Shown in pieces: positions 55,113 to 62,294 of a stretch of 62,294 nucleotides of DNA (the first letter of the stretch is position 1; each line of letters begins with the position of its first letter). The translations under genes were made by a program, and so were the position numbers. The notes beneath the pieces are model-generated. The model ran no database searches. It was given only the letters and a program-made list of their open reading frames with translations, and was not told the DNA's origin. The DNA lies in NCBI GenBank assembly GCA_022824315.1, contig JAJEAC010000109.1, positions 1 through 62,294 on the forward strand, given 5' to 3'. The DNA is from Silicimonas sp. (GTDB lineage Bacteria; Pseudomonadota; Alphaproteobacteria; Rhodobacterales; Rhodobacteraceae).

Positions 55113-55655
55113 CTATTTCCGTCGCGCTTTCTCGGCGAGTCGCGGCATGATCTCCACGAAATTGCAGGGCCGGTGGCGATTGTCGAACTGGAAGGCGAGA
55201 ATCTCGTCCCATGCGTCCTTGCAGGCGCCGGGGCTGCCGGGGAGTGCAAACAGGTACGTTCCGTTTGCAACGCCGCCGCAAGCGCGGCTCTGGACCGCCG
55301 AGGTACCGATCTTCTTCATCGAAACCTGCGCGAAGACCGTGCCAAAGGCATCGATTTCCTTTTCGTAGACGTCCCTGTGCGCCTCGACGGTAACGTCGCG
55401 TCCCGTCAGCCCGGTGCCGCCGGTCGAGAGGATCACGTCGATGTCGTCACGCTGGCTCCATTCTCGCAGCAGTGCCGCAATATGTGCACGGTCATCGGTC
55501 ACGATGTCGCGGGCTGCGAGTTCGTGGCCTGCATTCTCGATCCGTCCGGCAAGCACGTCTCCTGAGCGGTCGTCCGCGCGGCTTCTTGTGTCGCTGACAG
55601 TCAGCACCGCGATGCGGATCGGGAGGAACTCCCGGGTTTCGTTGATGCCGTTCAT
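55113..55655 (-). CDS. moaB: Molybdenum cofactor biosynthesis protein MoaB
   Basis: 180 residues of the MogA/MoaB family. IAVLTVSDTRSRADDRSGDVLAGRIENAGHEL and VILSTGGTGLTGRDVTVEA are the conserved molybdopterin-binding blocks. It adenylates molybdopterin before Mo insertion, a cofactor that the BisC-type enzyme in this window needs. Its start overlaps the upstream LysE-family gene by 4 nt. Confidence 0.95.
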   Translation of the reverse strand: MNGINETREFLPIRIAVLTVSDTRSRADDRSGDVLAGRIENAGHELAARDIVTDDRAHIAALLREWSQRDDIDVILSTGGTGLTGRDVTVEAHRDVYEKEIDAFGTVFAQVSMKKIGTSAVQSRACGGVANGTYLFALPGSPGACKDAWDEILAFQFDNRHRPCNFVEIMPRLAEKARRK

Positions 55656-56272
55656 GCGCGCCGTCCTTCCAGAACGAGGCGGAGCGCCAGGGCGGTGAGG
55701 ATGGTAGCGGACAGGACTCGATTGGCCAGCCCGACCTTCGGCGTTTGGGTCGTCAGCCGGGCAATTCTGCCGGAGAACGCCCCAACCGCGCCGCTGATGA
55801 CGAATCCTCCCGCGGCGATGACTGAACCCAGTATCAGGAACTGCGGCAGGACGGCGCGACCGGGATCCACGAATTGCGGCACGAATGCCAGGATGAAAAG
55901 GGCCGCCTTGGGGTTGGTCAGGTTCACGATCAGCCCGTCCCTGAAGGTCCGGGCATGACGGGTGTCAGGCATGTCACGTGCGCCGAGCGGTGTACGAAGG
56001 GTCTTCTGTGCAAGCCAGAGGAGATAGGCGACGCCCGCATACCGGATCACGTCGAACAGGATCGGGTGCTGGGCCACCAGGTAGCCGAGGCCAAGGCCTG
56101 TCAGCGTCACGTGCACCATTGCGCCGGTGGAAACCCCCGCCGAAGCCGCGAGGGCTGCGCGCATGCCGGCGCGTGTACCTTGCGCGAGGCAGAAGAGCAT
56201 GTCGGCACCGGGGGTCAGGTTCAATGCCAATGCAGCCGGAATGAAGGCCATCATGATCAGCGGCTCGATCAT
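55652..56272 (-). CDS. LysE/RhtB-family exporter
   Basis: 206 residues, about six membrane segments. ALALNLTPGADMLFCLAQGTRAGMRAALAASAGVSTG is the family signature and NLTNPKAALFILAFVPQFVD the central motif. It exports amino acids or similar compounds. It overlaps moaB downstream and the metallophosphoesterase gene upstream by 4 nt each, so the four genes udg-phosphoesterase-lysE-moaB look like one operon. Confidence 0.9.
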   Translation of the reverse strand: MIEPLIMMAFIPAALALNLTPGADMLFCLAQGTRAGMRAALAASAGVSTGAMVHVTLTGLGLGYLVAQHPILFDVIRYAGVAYLLWLAQKTLRTPLGARDMPDTRHARTFRDGLIVNLTNPKAALFILAFVPQFVDPGRAVLPQFLILGSVIAAGGFVISGAVGAFSGRIARLTTQTPKVGLANRVLSATILTALALRLVLEGRRA

Positions 56273-56868
56273 GGCTCAACCTCGAAGACGCGGCCCGAAG
56301 GACCGAGATTGCATACTTGGGACTTGCCGATCTGTCCCGACCGCCCCCAGGAATCGTGGATATGACCACAGAGCGCCAGCCTTGGCTGAATGCGCTTGAT
56401 CGCTTCGCGGATGGATTCCGATCCGACGGACATGCCGTCCGAGGTCTCGTCCGCGACACCCTTTGGCGGCGAGTGCGTGACAAGGATGTCGGCGGTTTGG
56501 CATGGCTGCAGCATGGCGGCGGCCGCAGCCTCGTCGAGATCGCATGACCAGGGGCCGAATGGCGTGACAGGCACGCCGTATCCGAGGCCGAACAGGCGAA
56601 GCCCTCCGAATTCGGTTCCCTCGCCATGAAGCACGATCGTACCGGCTCGGGTTGCGTCGCGAAGTTCTCTCGCGCTCTCTGCATTGCCTGGCACGACGAC
56701 CATCGGGCATCCGATCCCGTCCAGCATGCGCATGGCTTCGTCGAGCCCGTCCCGCATGTTGCAGAAGTCTCCGGCCCCTATGACCAGATCCGCCTCCTGG
56801 CTCATTGAGACTAGGACTTCTGCCTTCACCTTCGAGTGGTGCAGGTCGGAAAAGGCAAGGATGTTCAT
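56269..56868 (-). CDS. Calcineurin-like metallophosphoesterase
   Basis: 199 residues. Motifs in order: AFSDLHHS (D-x-H), VIGAGDFCN (GD), VVPGNAES (GN), ILVTHSPPKG (H) and CGHIHDSWG (GHxH), the full two-metal set. It hydrolyses a phosphoester, with substrate unknown. Overlaps its neighbours by 4 nt on both sides. Confidence 0.92.
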   Translation of the reverse strand: MNILAFSDLHHSKVKAEVLVSMSQEADLVIGAGDFCNMRDGLDEAMRMLDGIGCPMVVVPGNAESARELRDATRAGTIVLHGEGTEFGGLRLFGLGYGVPVTPFGPWSCDLDEAAAAAMLQPCQTADILVTHSPPKGVADETSDGMSVGSESIREAIKRIQPRLALCGHIHDSWGRSGQIGKSQVCNLGPSGRVFEVEP

Positions 56869-57623
56869 TTCAGGAGCCTGTCCTTGAGGCTGAGAAGATC
56901 AGCCCATGTCTCGCGTTTGGCTTCCGGCGTACGCAGGAGGTAGGCGGGGTGGAACATCGGAAGCGTCGGCTTGCCCAGAGCCTTCTTCCAATTCCCCCGC
57001 AGCCTCGTGATTCCGCGCTGTCCGAGAAGCGCCATGCAGGCGTGGTTGCCCATGGCGACGATCAGGTCGGGATCGACGAGTTCGACATGCCGTTCGAGAA
57101 AGGGCAGCATCATCTTCATTTCTTGAGGCCTCGGGTCGCGGTTTTGCGGTGGCCTCCAGGGAAGCACGTTGGCAATGTATAGCGCCTTTTCACTATCGGA
57201 CTCAGTGCGAAAGAGGCCGACGTGGCTGAACATCTGATCAAGCAGCTGTCCTGCGCGCCCCACGAAAGGCCGGCCTTCGATGTCTTCGTCGCGCCCCGGG
57301 GCTTCGCCGACGATCATCACCCGCGCATTGGCATTGCCGTCCGAGAACACGAGTTTCTTGGCGCCGCGCTTGAGATCACAGTGTTCATAGGCTTCCATTG
57401 CTGCCCGGAGCGTTTCTAGATCGACCGCCGCCGAGGCTGCGGTCCTTGCGATGGTGACGGCGTCGATGTCCGGTTCAGGCTCTGCATTCTGGGCCGGCGC
57501 ACGCCTTGGCCGCTCCACGGCCTTCGGTAGCGCGGTCCGGTCGACCGGCGCATCCAGAATCGCTTCGTCCGCGCCGCACGCGATCTGCCATTCGAGGGTC
57601 GCTTTCATTGCCTGGAAATCCAT
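56865..57623 (-). CDS. Uracil-DNA glycosylase, family 4 (Fe-S type)
   Basis: 252 residues from the ATG at 57623 (MDFQAMKATLEWQIACGADEAI); a longer frame opens at 57659. ARVMIVGEAPGRDEDIEGRPFVGRAGQLLDQM is the family 4 active-site block, and FHPAYLLRTPEAKR the C-terminal HPxxLL-type motif. It removes uracil from DNA. It heads the likely operon with the phosphoesterase, exporter and moaB. Confidence 0.92.
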   Translation of the reverse strand: MDFQAMKATLEWQIACGADEAILDAPVDRTALPKAVERPRRAPAQNAEPEPDIDAVTIARTAASAAVDLETLRAAMEAYEHCDLKRGAKKLVFSDGNANARVMIVGEAPGRDEDIEGRPFVGRAGQLLDQMFSHVGLFRTESDSEKALYIANVLPWRPPQNRDPRPQEMKMMLPFLERHVELVDPDLIVAMGNHACMALLGQRGITRLRGNWKKALGKPTLPMFHPAYLLRTPEAKRETWADLLSLKDRLLK

Positions 57624-57730
57624 GAGGGCGACGCTACGCTGGAGAGGCCTCGGGGACAATGCCCGCAGAGCGTTCGGACATAAATGCCAAGCTTGGGCAT
57701 GCGCGGCCTGTTGGTTGAACGGACTGGCGC

Positions 57731-58345
57731 CTACGGTTCATTCCGCGTCACGCGGGGCTCGGTGCCGTCGATCAACCGTCGGATATTCGCACGGTGCGAC
57801 CAGAAGACGACAATCGCCATGAACAGTGTTGCCGCGAGCAATTGGCCTTGTCCGAGCAGGAGGGCTACGGCTGGCGTGATTGCGGCGGCCACGAGTGCCG
57901 ACAGGGACGAGATTCGCGAGACCAGAAACACGCCAAGCCAGGCGGCCATCGCCGCGAGCCCGACCAGGGTGCTGAATCCTGCCAGGGCTCCAAGCAGGGT
58001 TGCCACGCCCTTCCCGCCCCGGAAGCCGAGCCAAACGGAGAAGACATGGCCCAGAAACGCCGCCAGTCCGGCAATCTGCGCGGCGTCTTCGCCGACAGCC
58101 GCTCTCGCGGCAACGACCGCGACCAGACCCTTCGCGGCGTCGAGGAGCAGTGTCGTCAGTGCAGCGGCCTTGGATCCGGTGCGCAGGACATTGGTGGCCC
58201 CGATATTGCCGGATCCGATGCCCCTCGGGTCGGGCAGGCCGAAGGCGCGCGACACGAGCAGCCCGAAGGGAATTGACCCTGCCAGGTAGGCCAGAAATGT
58301 CGTGACCAGGATCTCCGCAACGGACGCGTCGTATTCCGGCATCAT
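57731..58345 (-). CDS. plsY: Acyl-phosphate:glycerol-3-phosphate acyltransferase PlsY
   Basis: 204 residues, about five membrane segments. The three PlsY motifs are present: AGSIPFGLLVSR with DPRGIGSGNIGATNVLRTG, GFRGGKGVATLLG, and FWSHRANIRRLIDGTE. It makes lysophosphatidate in phospholipid synthesis. It lies downstream of pyrC on the same strand, a conserved alphaproteobacterial pairing. Confidence 0.95.
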   Translation of the reverse strand: MMPEYDASVAEILVTTFLAYLAGSIPFGLLVSRAFGLPDPRGIGSGNIGATNVLRTGSKAAALTTLLLDAAKGLVAVVAARAAVGEDAAQIAGLAAFLGHVFSVWLGFRGGKGVATLLGALAGFSTLVGLAAMAAWLGVFLVSRISSLSALVAAAITPAVALLLGQGQLLAATLFMAIVVFWSHRANIRRLIDGTEPRVTRNEP

Positions 58346-58396
58346 CTGTCTCCCGCTGGGGCAATCACGGGGCGGGCCGTGTTGGCGGCAAGCGTC

Positions 58397-59677
58397 TCAG
58401 TTCGACGCACCGCTCGGGGTCTCAGTCCGTCGGCCCGCTACCCAGGTGCCGAGAACCCTTCCCTGCAGCCGGGCCTCGTCGAAGGGCGTGTTCTTGGATT
58501 TCGAGTGCAGCTTGAACCGGTCAAGAACGAACGGCGCATCGGGGTCGAAGAGGACCAGGTCAGCGGGCGCGTCGACGCTCAGGCGGCCTGCCGCGAGCCC
58601 GAGCCGTGATGCCGGCGAAAGCGACAGGGCGCGCCAAAGCGTCGGCAGGTCAAGATGGCCCGCGTGGACCAGGCGCAATGCTGCGGGAAGAAGCGTCTCG
58701 AGGCCAATTGCTCCCGATGCCGCCTCCTCGAAGGGCAAACGCTTCGATTCCTCGTCCTGTGGCGTGTGCATCGAGCTTATGACGTCTATCAGGCCGCTTG
58801 CCATGGCGCCCACGGCGGCCAGCCGATCCTCCTCTGAACGCAGCGGCGGCTTGACCTTGAAGAATGTCCGATAGTCGCCGATGTCAATCTCGTTCAGGGT
58901 CAGGTGGTGGATCGAAATTCCTGCGGTGATGTCCAGTCCTGCATCCTTGGCGCGTTCGAGGCGGTGCAGCGCACGTGACGTGGTCACCTGGTCGGCGTGG
59001 TATCTTGCGCCTGACATTTCAACGACGGCAATGTCCCGATCAAGGCCCATTCGTTCGGCCAGTGGCGAGACCGAGGGCAGCCCCCTGAGCGCTGCGAACT
59101 TTCCGCTTGTGGCAGACGCCCCGGATGAGAGTTCCGGTTCCTGCGGGTGCCCGATCACGAGGGCGCCCAGCGAGGCCGCATAAGTCATGCATCGAGCGAA
59201 GACCTTGGTGCTCTGAACGACACGATCGCAGTCGGAAAAGGCAACGGCGCCTGCATCAAGAAGGAATCCGATCTCGGCCATTTCGCGACCCTCGCGGCCC
59301 CGGGTCAATGCGGCCATGGGCAAGACGTTGACGGGCGCGGCCTCATTCGCTCGCCTGCGAACGAACTCCAGAACTTCGGGCGTGTCGATAGCCGGCATCG
59401 TGTCCGGTCGAGTGACCATTGTCGTAATTCCGCCAGCGGCGGCGGCCATGCCGGCGGTGCGAAAGCTCTCCTTGTGGCGTTCGCCGGGTTCGCTGACCTT
59501 GACGCCGATATCGATGATGCCGGGTGCCAGGCAATTTCCGTTGCAATCGATCTCTTCCGCATCGTCCATGCCTTGCGGACCAACGATGACGCCGGCGCGA
59601 ACGGCCAAGGTTCCGGTCTCCTTGGTCCCCTTCTCGGGATCGATCAATCGGGCATTCCGGAAGATCAGCGAGGTCAT
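58397..59677 (-). CDS. pyrC: Dihydroorotase-like protein (PyrC family) lacking the HxH metal ligands
   Basis: 426 residues of the amidohydrolase dihydroorotase family (GGITTMVTRPDTMPAIDTPE, SIHHLTLNEIDI, TPQDEESKRLPFEEAASGAIGLET). The first metal motif, normally D-x-H-x-H-x-R-E-P-G, reads D56-I-G58-V-K60-V-S-E-P-G, so both His are missing; the late Asp motif (ATDHAPH-like) reads ISSMHTPQ. It is probably not catalytic alone. Such PyrC' proteins support aspartate carbamoyltransferase assembly. The pyrB gene that usually precedes it is absent. Confidence 0.82.
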   Translation of the reverse strand: MTSLIFRNARLIDPEKGTKETGTLAVRAGVIVGPQGMDDAEEIDCNGNCLAPGIIDIGVKVSEPGERHKESFRTAGMAAAAGGITTMVTRPDTMPAIDTPEVLEFVRRRANEAAPVNVLPMAALTRGREGREMAEIGFLLDAGAVAFSDCDRVVQSTKVFARCMTYAASLGALVIGHPQEPELSSGASATSGKFAALRGLPSVSPLAERMGLDRDIAVVEMSGARYHADQVTTSRALHRLERAKDAGLDITAGISIHHLTLNEIDIGDYRTFFKVKPPLRSEEDRLAAVGAMASGLIDVISSMHTPQDEESKRLPFEEAASGAIGLETLLPAALRLVHAGHLDLPTLWRALSLSPASRLGLAAGRLSVDAPADLVLFDPDAPFVLDRFKLHSKSKNTPFDEARLQGRVLGTWVAGRRTETPSGASN

Positions 59678-60033
59678 GGGTTTCAGGTGTCAGAACTGCA
59701 GCGGAATCTCAAGGGAATTGTCCGGGACGCTTGACAGCGTGGTACCCCCCTTTCAGGCGAGACGCATTCACTCTTCGCGGACCCGTCGCCGAAGCGACCT
59801 CCACGTGCAAATGCGCCCATTCCAAACTCTCGTCACGTGCAGCTGCACCAAACAGCTCGGCTGCCTACTGCCATGACACGACCGATCTGCGTGCTGAAGG
59901 TGCGTCGCCCTGCGTACGCGGGCTCGATTTGCCACTGTAGAAAATCTCGGCCGCACGATTGAGATCGGCCTCGGCATGATGGCCAAAACGAGCTTGAACT
60001 CGCCAGGTGATCGCCTGGCATTCGGACGTCAGG
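59678..60033. other. Intergenic region where pyrB would be expected
   Basis: About 355 nt without a recognisable gene; it must carry the pyrC promoter. A weak 6-bp hairpin (60002-60007 with 60014-60019) follows the amine oxidase stop on the minus strand. No pyrB remnant is visible. Confidence 0.45.
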
Positions 60034-61595
60034 TCACCTGCCGGTGAATTGGCGGTGGATGGTCTCTGCGGCGGCGTGTGCGGCAAGCAGGGCGCCTTCC
60101 TGCCATCCGGGCAGGGCCGTCACTTGATCGCCGGCGAAGTGGAACGGTCCGTCGCCCCGGCGCAGCGTTGCAGCGGCGTGGGGATTGCTGCGCGGCCATC
60201 CGCCCTTCTGAAAGGGAACGTTGAGCCAGGCGCGGCTGATGCCGCATTCCATCTCACTGGCAATTCCAGGGTGCAGTGGCTCGCCCTCTTCCAATGCGGC
60301 GCGAAGGCGCTCCGGCGCCGACATGGCGGAATAGCGCCGCCCTGGCCCCGAACTCCAGATATAGGCGCCGACCAGTACGCCCTTGGGCTGGTGATAGCCG
60401 TTGCACGGATACCAGATCTGGGTGATGTCGCTGTCGGTCCAGGATATTCCCCCGTAGATCGCCGAGTCGTCTTCCCAGAAGCGCCGCCTGGCCTGAAAGG
60501 CGACTTTCACCGCCTCGACGAAATCCAGCGATTCAATCGCGGCCTGCGTTTCGGGAGAAAAGTCGTTCGGGATGTCCTTCAATACGGGCGCGGGGATCGT
60601 GCAGATGGCATAGTCAGCCCGGACGACCCGTTCCGCGCCGTCCGGGCCGCGATAGATGATCCGGACCTTGTGGTCCTCACGTCGGATCTGCTCGACGATG
60701 CACTCGTACCGGACGAGATCGCCGATGCGCTCTGCAAAGGCGCGGACGATCGCATCCATGCCACCGACGGGCTGGAACAGGGTCGGGTTCTGGTTGAGGA
60801 AATGACTGAAATGAAGCTTGTACTGCCAGAAGTCCGCGCCCATCAATTCGCCGAAGTCCAGCCTTTCCTCAGCGTCGTCAGCCTCCAGCCCCGCGTGGAC
60901 AGTTGCGCCTTGATAGCCGGCACGGTTGGTGCCGGCATAGTTCGATCCTCCTTCAGCCCGCCGAAACTCGTTAGCATCGCGCGAACCTTCTCCTTGTCGT
61001 CCGCCGTCAGTTCCGCGTCCAGCGCGCCCCGGTCCACGGCCTTGGCCAGGAGTTCGGCCACGTAGCCGCGCATGTCGGTCAACACTCGGCGGGCGGCAAC
61101 CGGCCTGCCGCCGAAGCGCGCGCGGTCATGGAAGAGGGCGGCGCGGTTGTCGTTGGTGAAGACTTCGAGATCGATGCCGAATGCCTTGCAATATCCGAGC
61201 ACAGTGCGGTGATGATAGGGAATTCGCGCCGGACCGAGATTGGCGTAGAGGTGGTCCTCTGGATCGAAGCAAACATCCTGGCGCATTCCCCGTTCGGTAA
61301 GCGCATCGCCACCGCGCACTGTCAGGTTGCGCCCGCCCGGCCGCGCCGTCGCCTCCAGGACGGTGCAATGCCAGCCGGCACTGGACATCTCCCACGCCGC
61401 TGCCAAGCCCGAGATTCCCGCGCCCAAAATGACGATGTGTCCGCCCTCGCCGGAGCCGGGCGCAAGATCCAGCGTGGCTGCCTGGGCAGCCCCCGTTCCC
61501 AGCATGCCCAGGGCATCCATGGTCCGATAGACCGCCGCAGATCCGGCGGCGGCGCCGATCGAACGCAGCAGCGTGCGCCTGGTGGGGATGCGCAT
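60034..61595 (-). pseudogene. Flavin-containing amine oxidase, split by a one-base deletion
   Basis: Two overlapping minus-strand frames make one flavin monoamine oxidase of about 520 codons. The first (61595 to 60843) has a Tat-like TRRTLLRSIG signal, IVILGAGISGLAAAWEMSSAGWHCTVLEATARPGGRNLT (FAD-binding) and ends out of frame. The second continues with SNYAGTNRAGY, FWQYKLHF and the C-terminal FAGDQVTALPGWQEGALLAAHAAAE. Restoring one G near 60953 (CTGAAGGAGG to CTGGAAGGAGG) joins them. Either a recent inactivating mutation or a sequencing error; all else is intact. It would oxidise an amine in the periplasm. Confidence 0.88.
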
Positions 61596-61799
61596 CCCGA
61601 ATTCCTTTTCCTGCGTTCCCTAGCGACCAAGATCACTGCCGTCATCGCACTGGTCAAGCGGATTGCGAGCGCATTGCCGAAGACCCGGCGAGCAGGTTGC
61701 GTGGCGACCGGATACGGATTCAAGATGTCATGAGCCAGGTCGGGATTTGCGCTTGGGGATGATGCGGTCCAAAGGGGCGTTCGGACATCTACATATGGT

Positions 61800-61831
61800 G
61801 GCAAGGGGCCGATCAACGGCAACCCCTTGCC
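61800..61831. repeat. Perfect 9-bp hairpin just upstream of the IS110-like ORF
   Basis: GGCAAGGGG (61800-61808) pairs with CCCCTTGCC (61823-61831) around a 14-nt loop, 19 nt before the ATG at 61851. IS110 elements carry structured non-coding RNA in this position, but a plain mRNA leader hairpin is equally possible. Confidence 0.5.
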
Positions 61832-61850
61832 GAGCGAAAGGAGATCAGGA

Positions 61851-61997
61851 ATGTTGAAAGACTTGAACGACGTGGCCCCTTCCAAGGGCGGGGTTTACAC
61901 GCTCTACGTCGCGTTGGAAGTTGGTGTGTCGTCCTGGGTCGTCGGAATCGGCGATCCCAAGCTGGACAAGACCGGTCACGGCGCTGCACTGATCTGA
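61851..61997 (+). pseudogene. Truncated ORF resembling the N-terminus of an IS110-family transposase
   Basis: 48 codons from an ATG after AAAGGAGATCAGG. The product contains GGVYTLYVALEVGVSSWVVGIGDPKLDKTG, which I recognise as like the start of IS110/IS1111-type transposases (the YVALEL block of the RNase H-like domain). A stop follows soon after, with no continuing homology that I can see. The assignment rests on pattern memory, so moderate confidence. Confidence 0.4.
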
Positions 61998-62238
61998 GGC
62001 AACCCGGATCTCGTGTTGGCCACTGTCGCTTGCCACGGCAAGGGCGGGGTGCTCAGGGCTATCGTCTGGCGTCGTTTCTCGGAGAACTGCAGAGCCGCAT
62101 GCTCGAAATCGCTGCGCATTTGGCAAGGGACATTGCGCAGCGGAAGATATGTGCTTCTTTCTTTGATTTCCAAAGTCCATTTCAATTTGATTTTGTGTCC
62201 CGATTGGCAGACTCTTCCGAAGCAAGGGAGAACCGGAC

Positions 62239-62294
62239 TTGAAATACGGCTACAAGGACTTGATGTCTCTGGATGCCGCCGAGATCCGCGGCCA
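62239..62294 (+). CDS. Start of an unidentified gene cut by the right edge
   Basis: A TTG start after AAGGGAG opens a frame reading KYGYKDLMSLDAAEIRG at the window end. Too short to assign. The N-terminus faintly recalls some rhodanese-domain proteins, which I would not rely on. Confidence 0.35.
   Translation, partial: MKYGYKDLMSLDAAEIRG

Overview
The window is high-GC chromosomal DNA from an alphaproteobacterium, most like the Rhodobacterales. The evidence is the dnaA..dnaN-recF block, a short HPr kinase without its N-terminal domain in the order hprK-rapZ-EIIA(Man)-HPr next to pckA, etfB-etfA-hbdA, glcDEF, a eukaryotic-type NADP isocitrate dehydrogenase, and heat-shock promoters of the alphaproteobacterial CTTG-N18-CYTAT form. 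I recognised no rRNA, tRNA or CRISPR.

Layout. 1-1.8 kb: an IS1634-type transposase cut by the left edge, next to an amino-acid ABC operon that has an ATPase and a binding protein but no permease. 3.7-6.3 kb: clpB. 6.3-8.3 kb: a more AT-rich patch with a lone PLD-family putative nuclease. 8.4-24.4 kb: an accessory catabolic island. It holds a split transketolase, divergent from a tightly overlapping operon of a cytoplasmic BisC-type molybdoenzyme, an FGGY sugar kinase, a zinc-type dehydrogenase, an AraD-like epimerase/aldolase, a SorC-type regulator and a formylglycine-generating enzyme. Convergent to these is a Cys-type sulfatase, followed by a sulfonate/taurine-type ABC importer and an SDR dehydrogenase. 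24.4-25.4 kb: a decayed MttB-family methyltransferase with a partial duplication.

25.4-42.3 kb is mostly housekeeping: pckA, hprK-rapZ-EIIA-HPr, hbdA and etfAB, a rhodanese, dnaA, a TauE/SafE permease, dnaN, recF, a LysE-type exporter and glcDEF. 42.4-62.3 kb holds an hsp20 gene with a heat-shock promoter and a possible RNA thermometer, an alpha/beta hydrolase-OsmC fusion, an SMR pump, icd, pncA, trhO, algH, a DsbD-like domain protein, an RND efflux pair, moaB, a LysE-type exporter, a phosphoesterase, a family-4 uracil-DNA glycosylase, plsY, a metal-ligand-deficient pyrC, a frameshifted flavin amine oxidase and, at the right edge, a possible IS110-type remnant.

How the island may work (inference): the ABC system imports a small sulfated or sulfonated compound. 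The sulfatase has no signal peptide, so it should act in the cytoplasm, where the neighbouring FGE converts its CMPAR cysteine to formylglycine. The freed polyol or sugar would be oxidised by the MDR and/or SDR enzyme, phosphorylated by the FGGY kinase, epimerised or cleaved by the AraD-like enzyme, and passed to the pentose phosphate pathway by the split transketolase under SorC-type control. A related 18-bp palindrome lies upstream of both the ABC importer and the SDR gene and may be a shared operator. The substrate cannot be read from the sequence.
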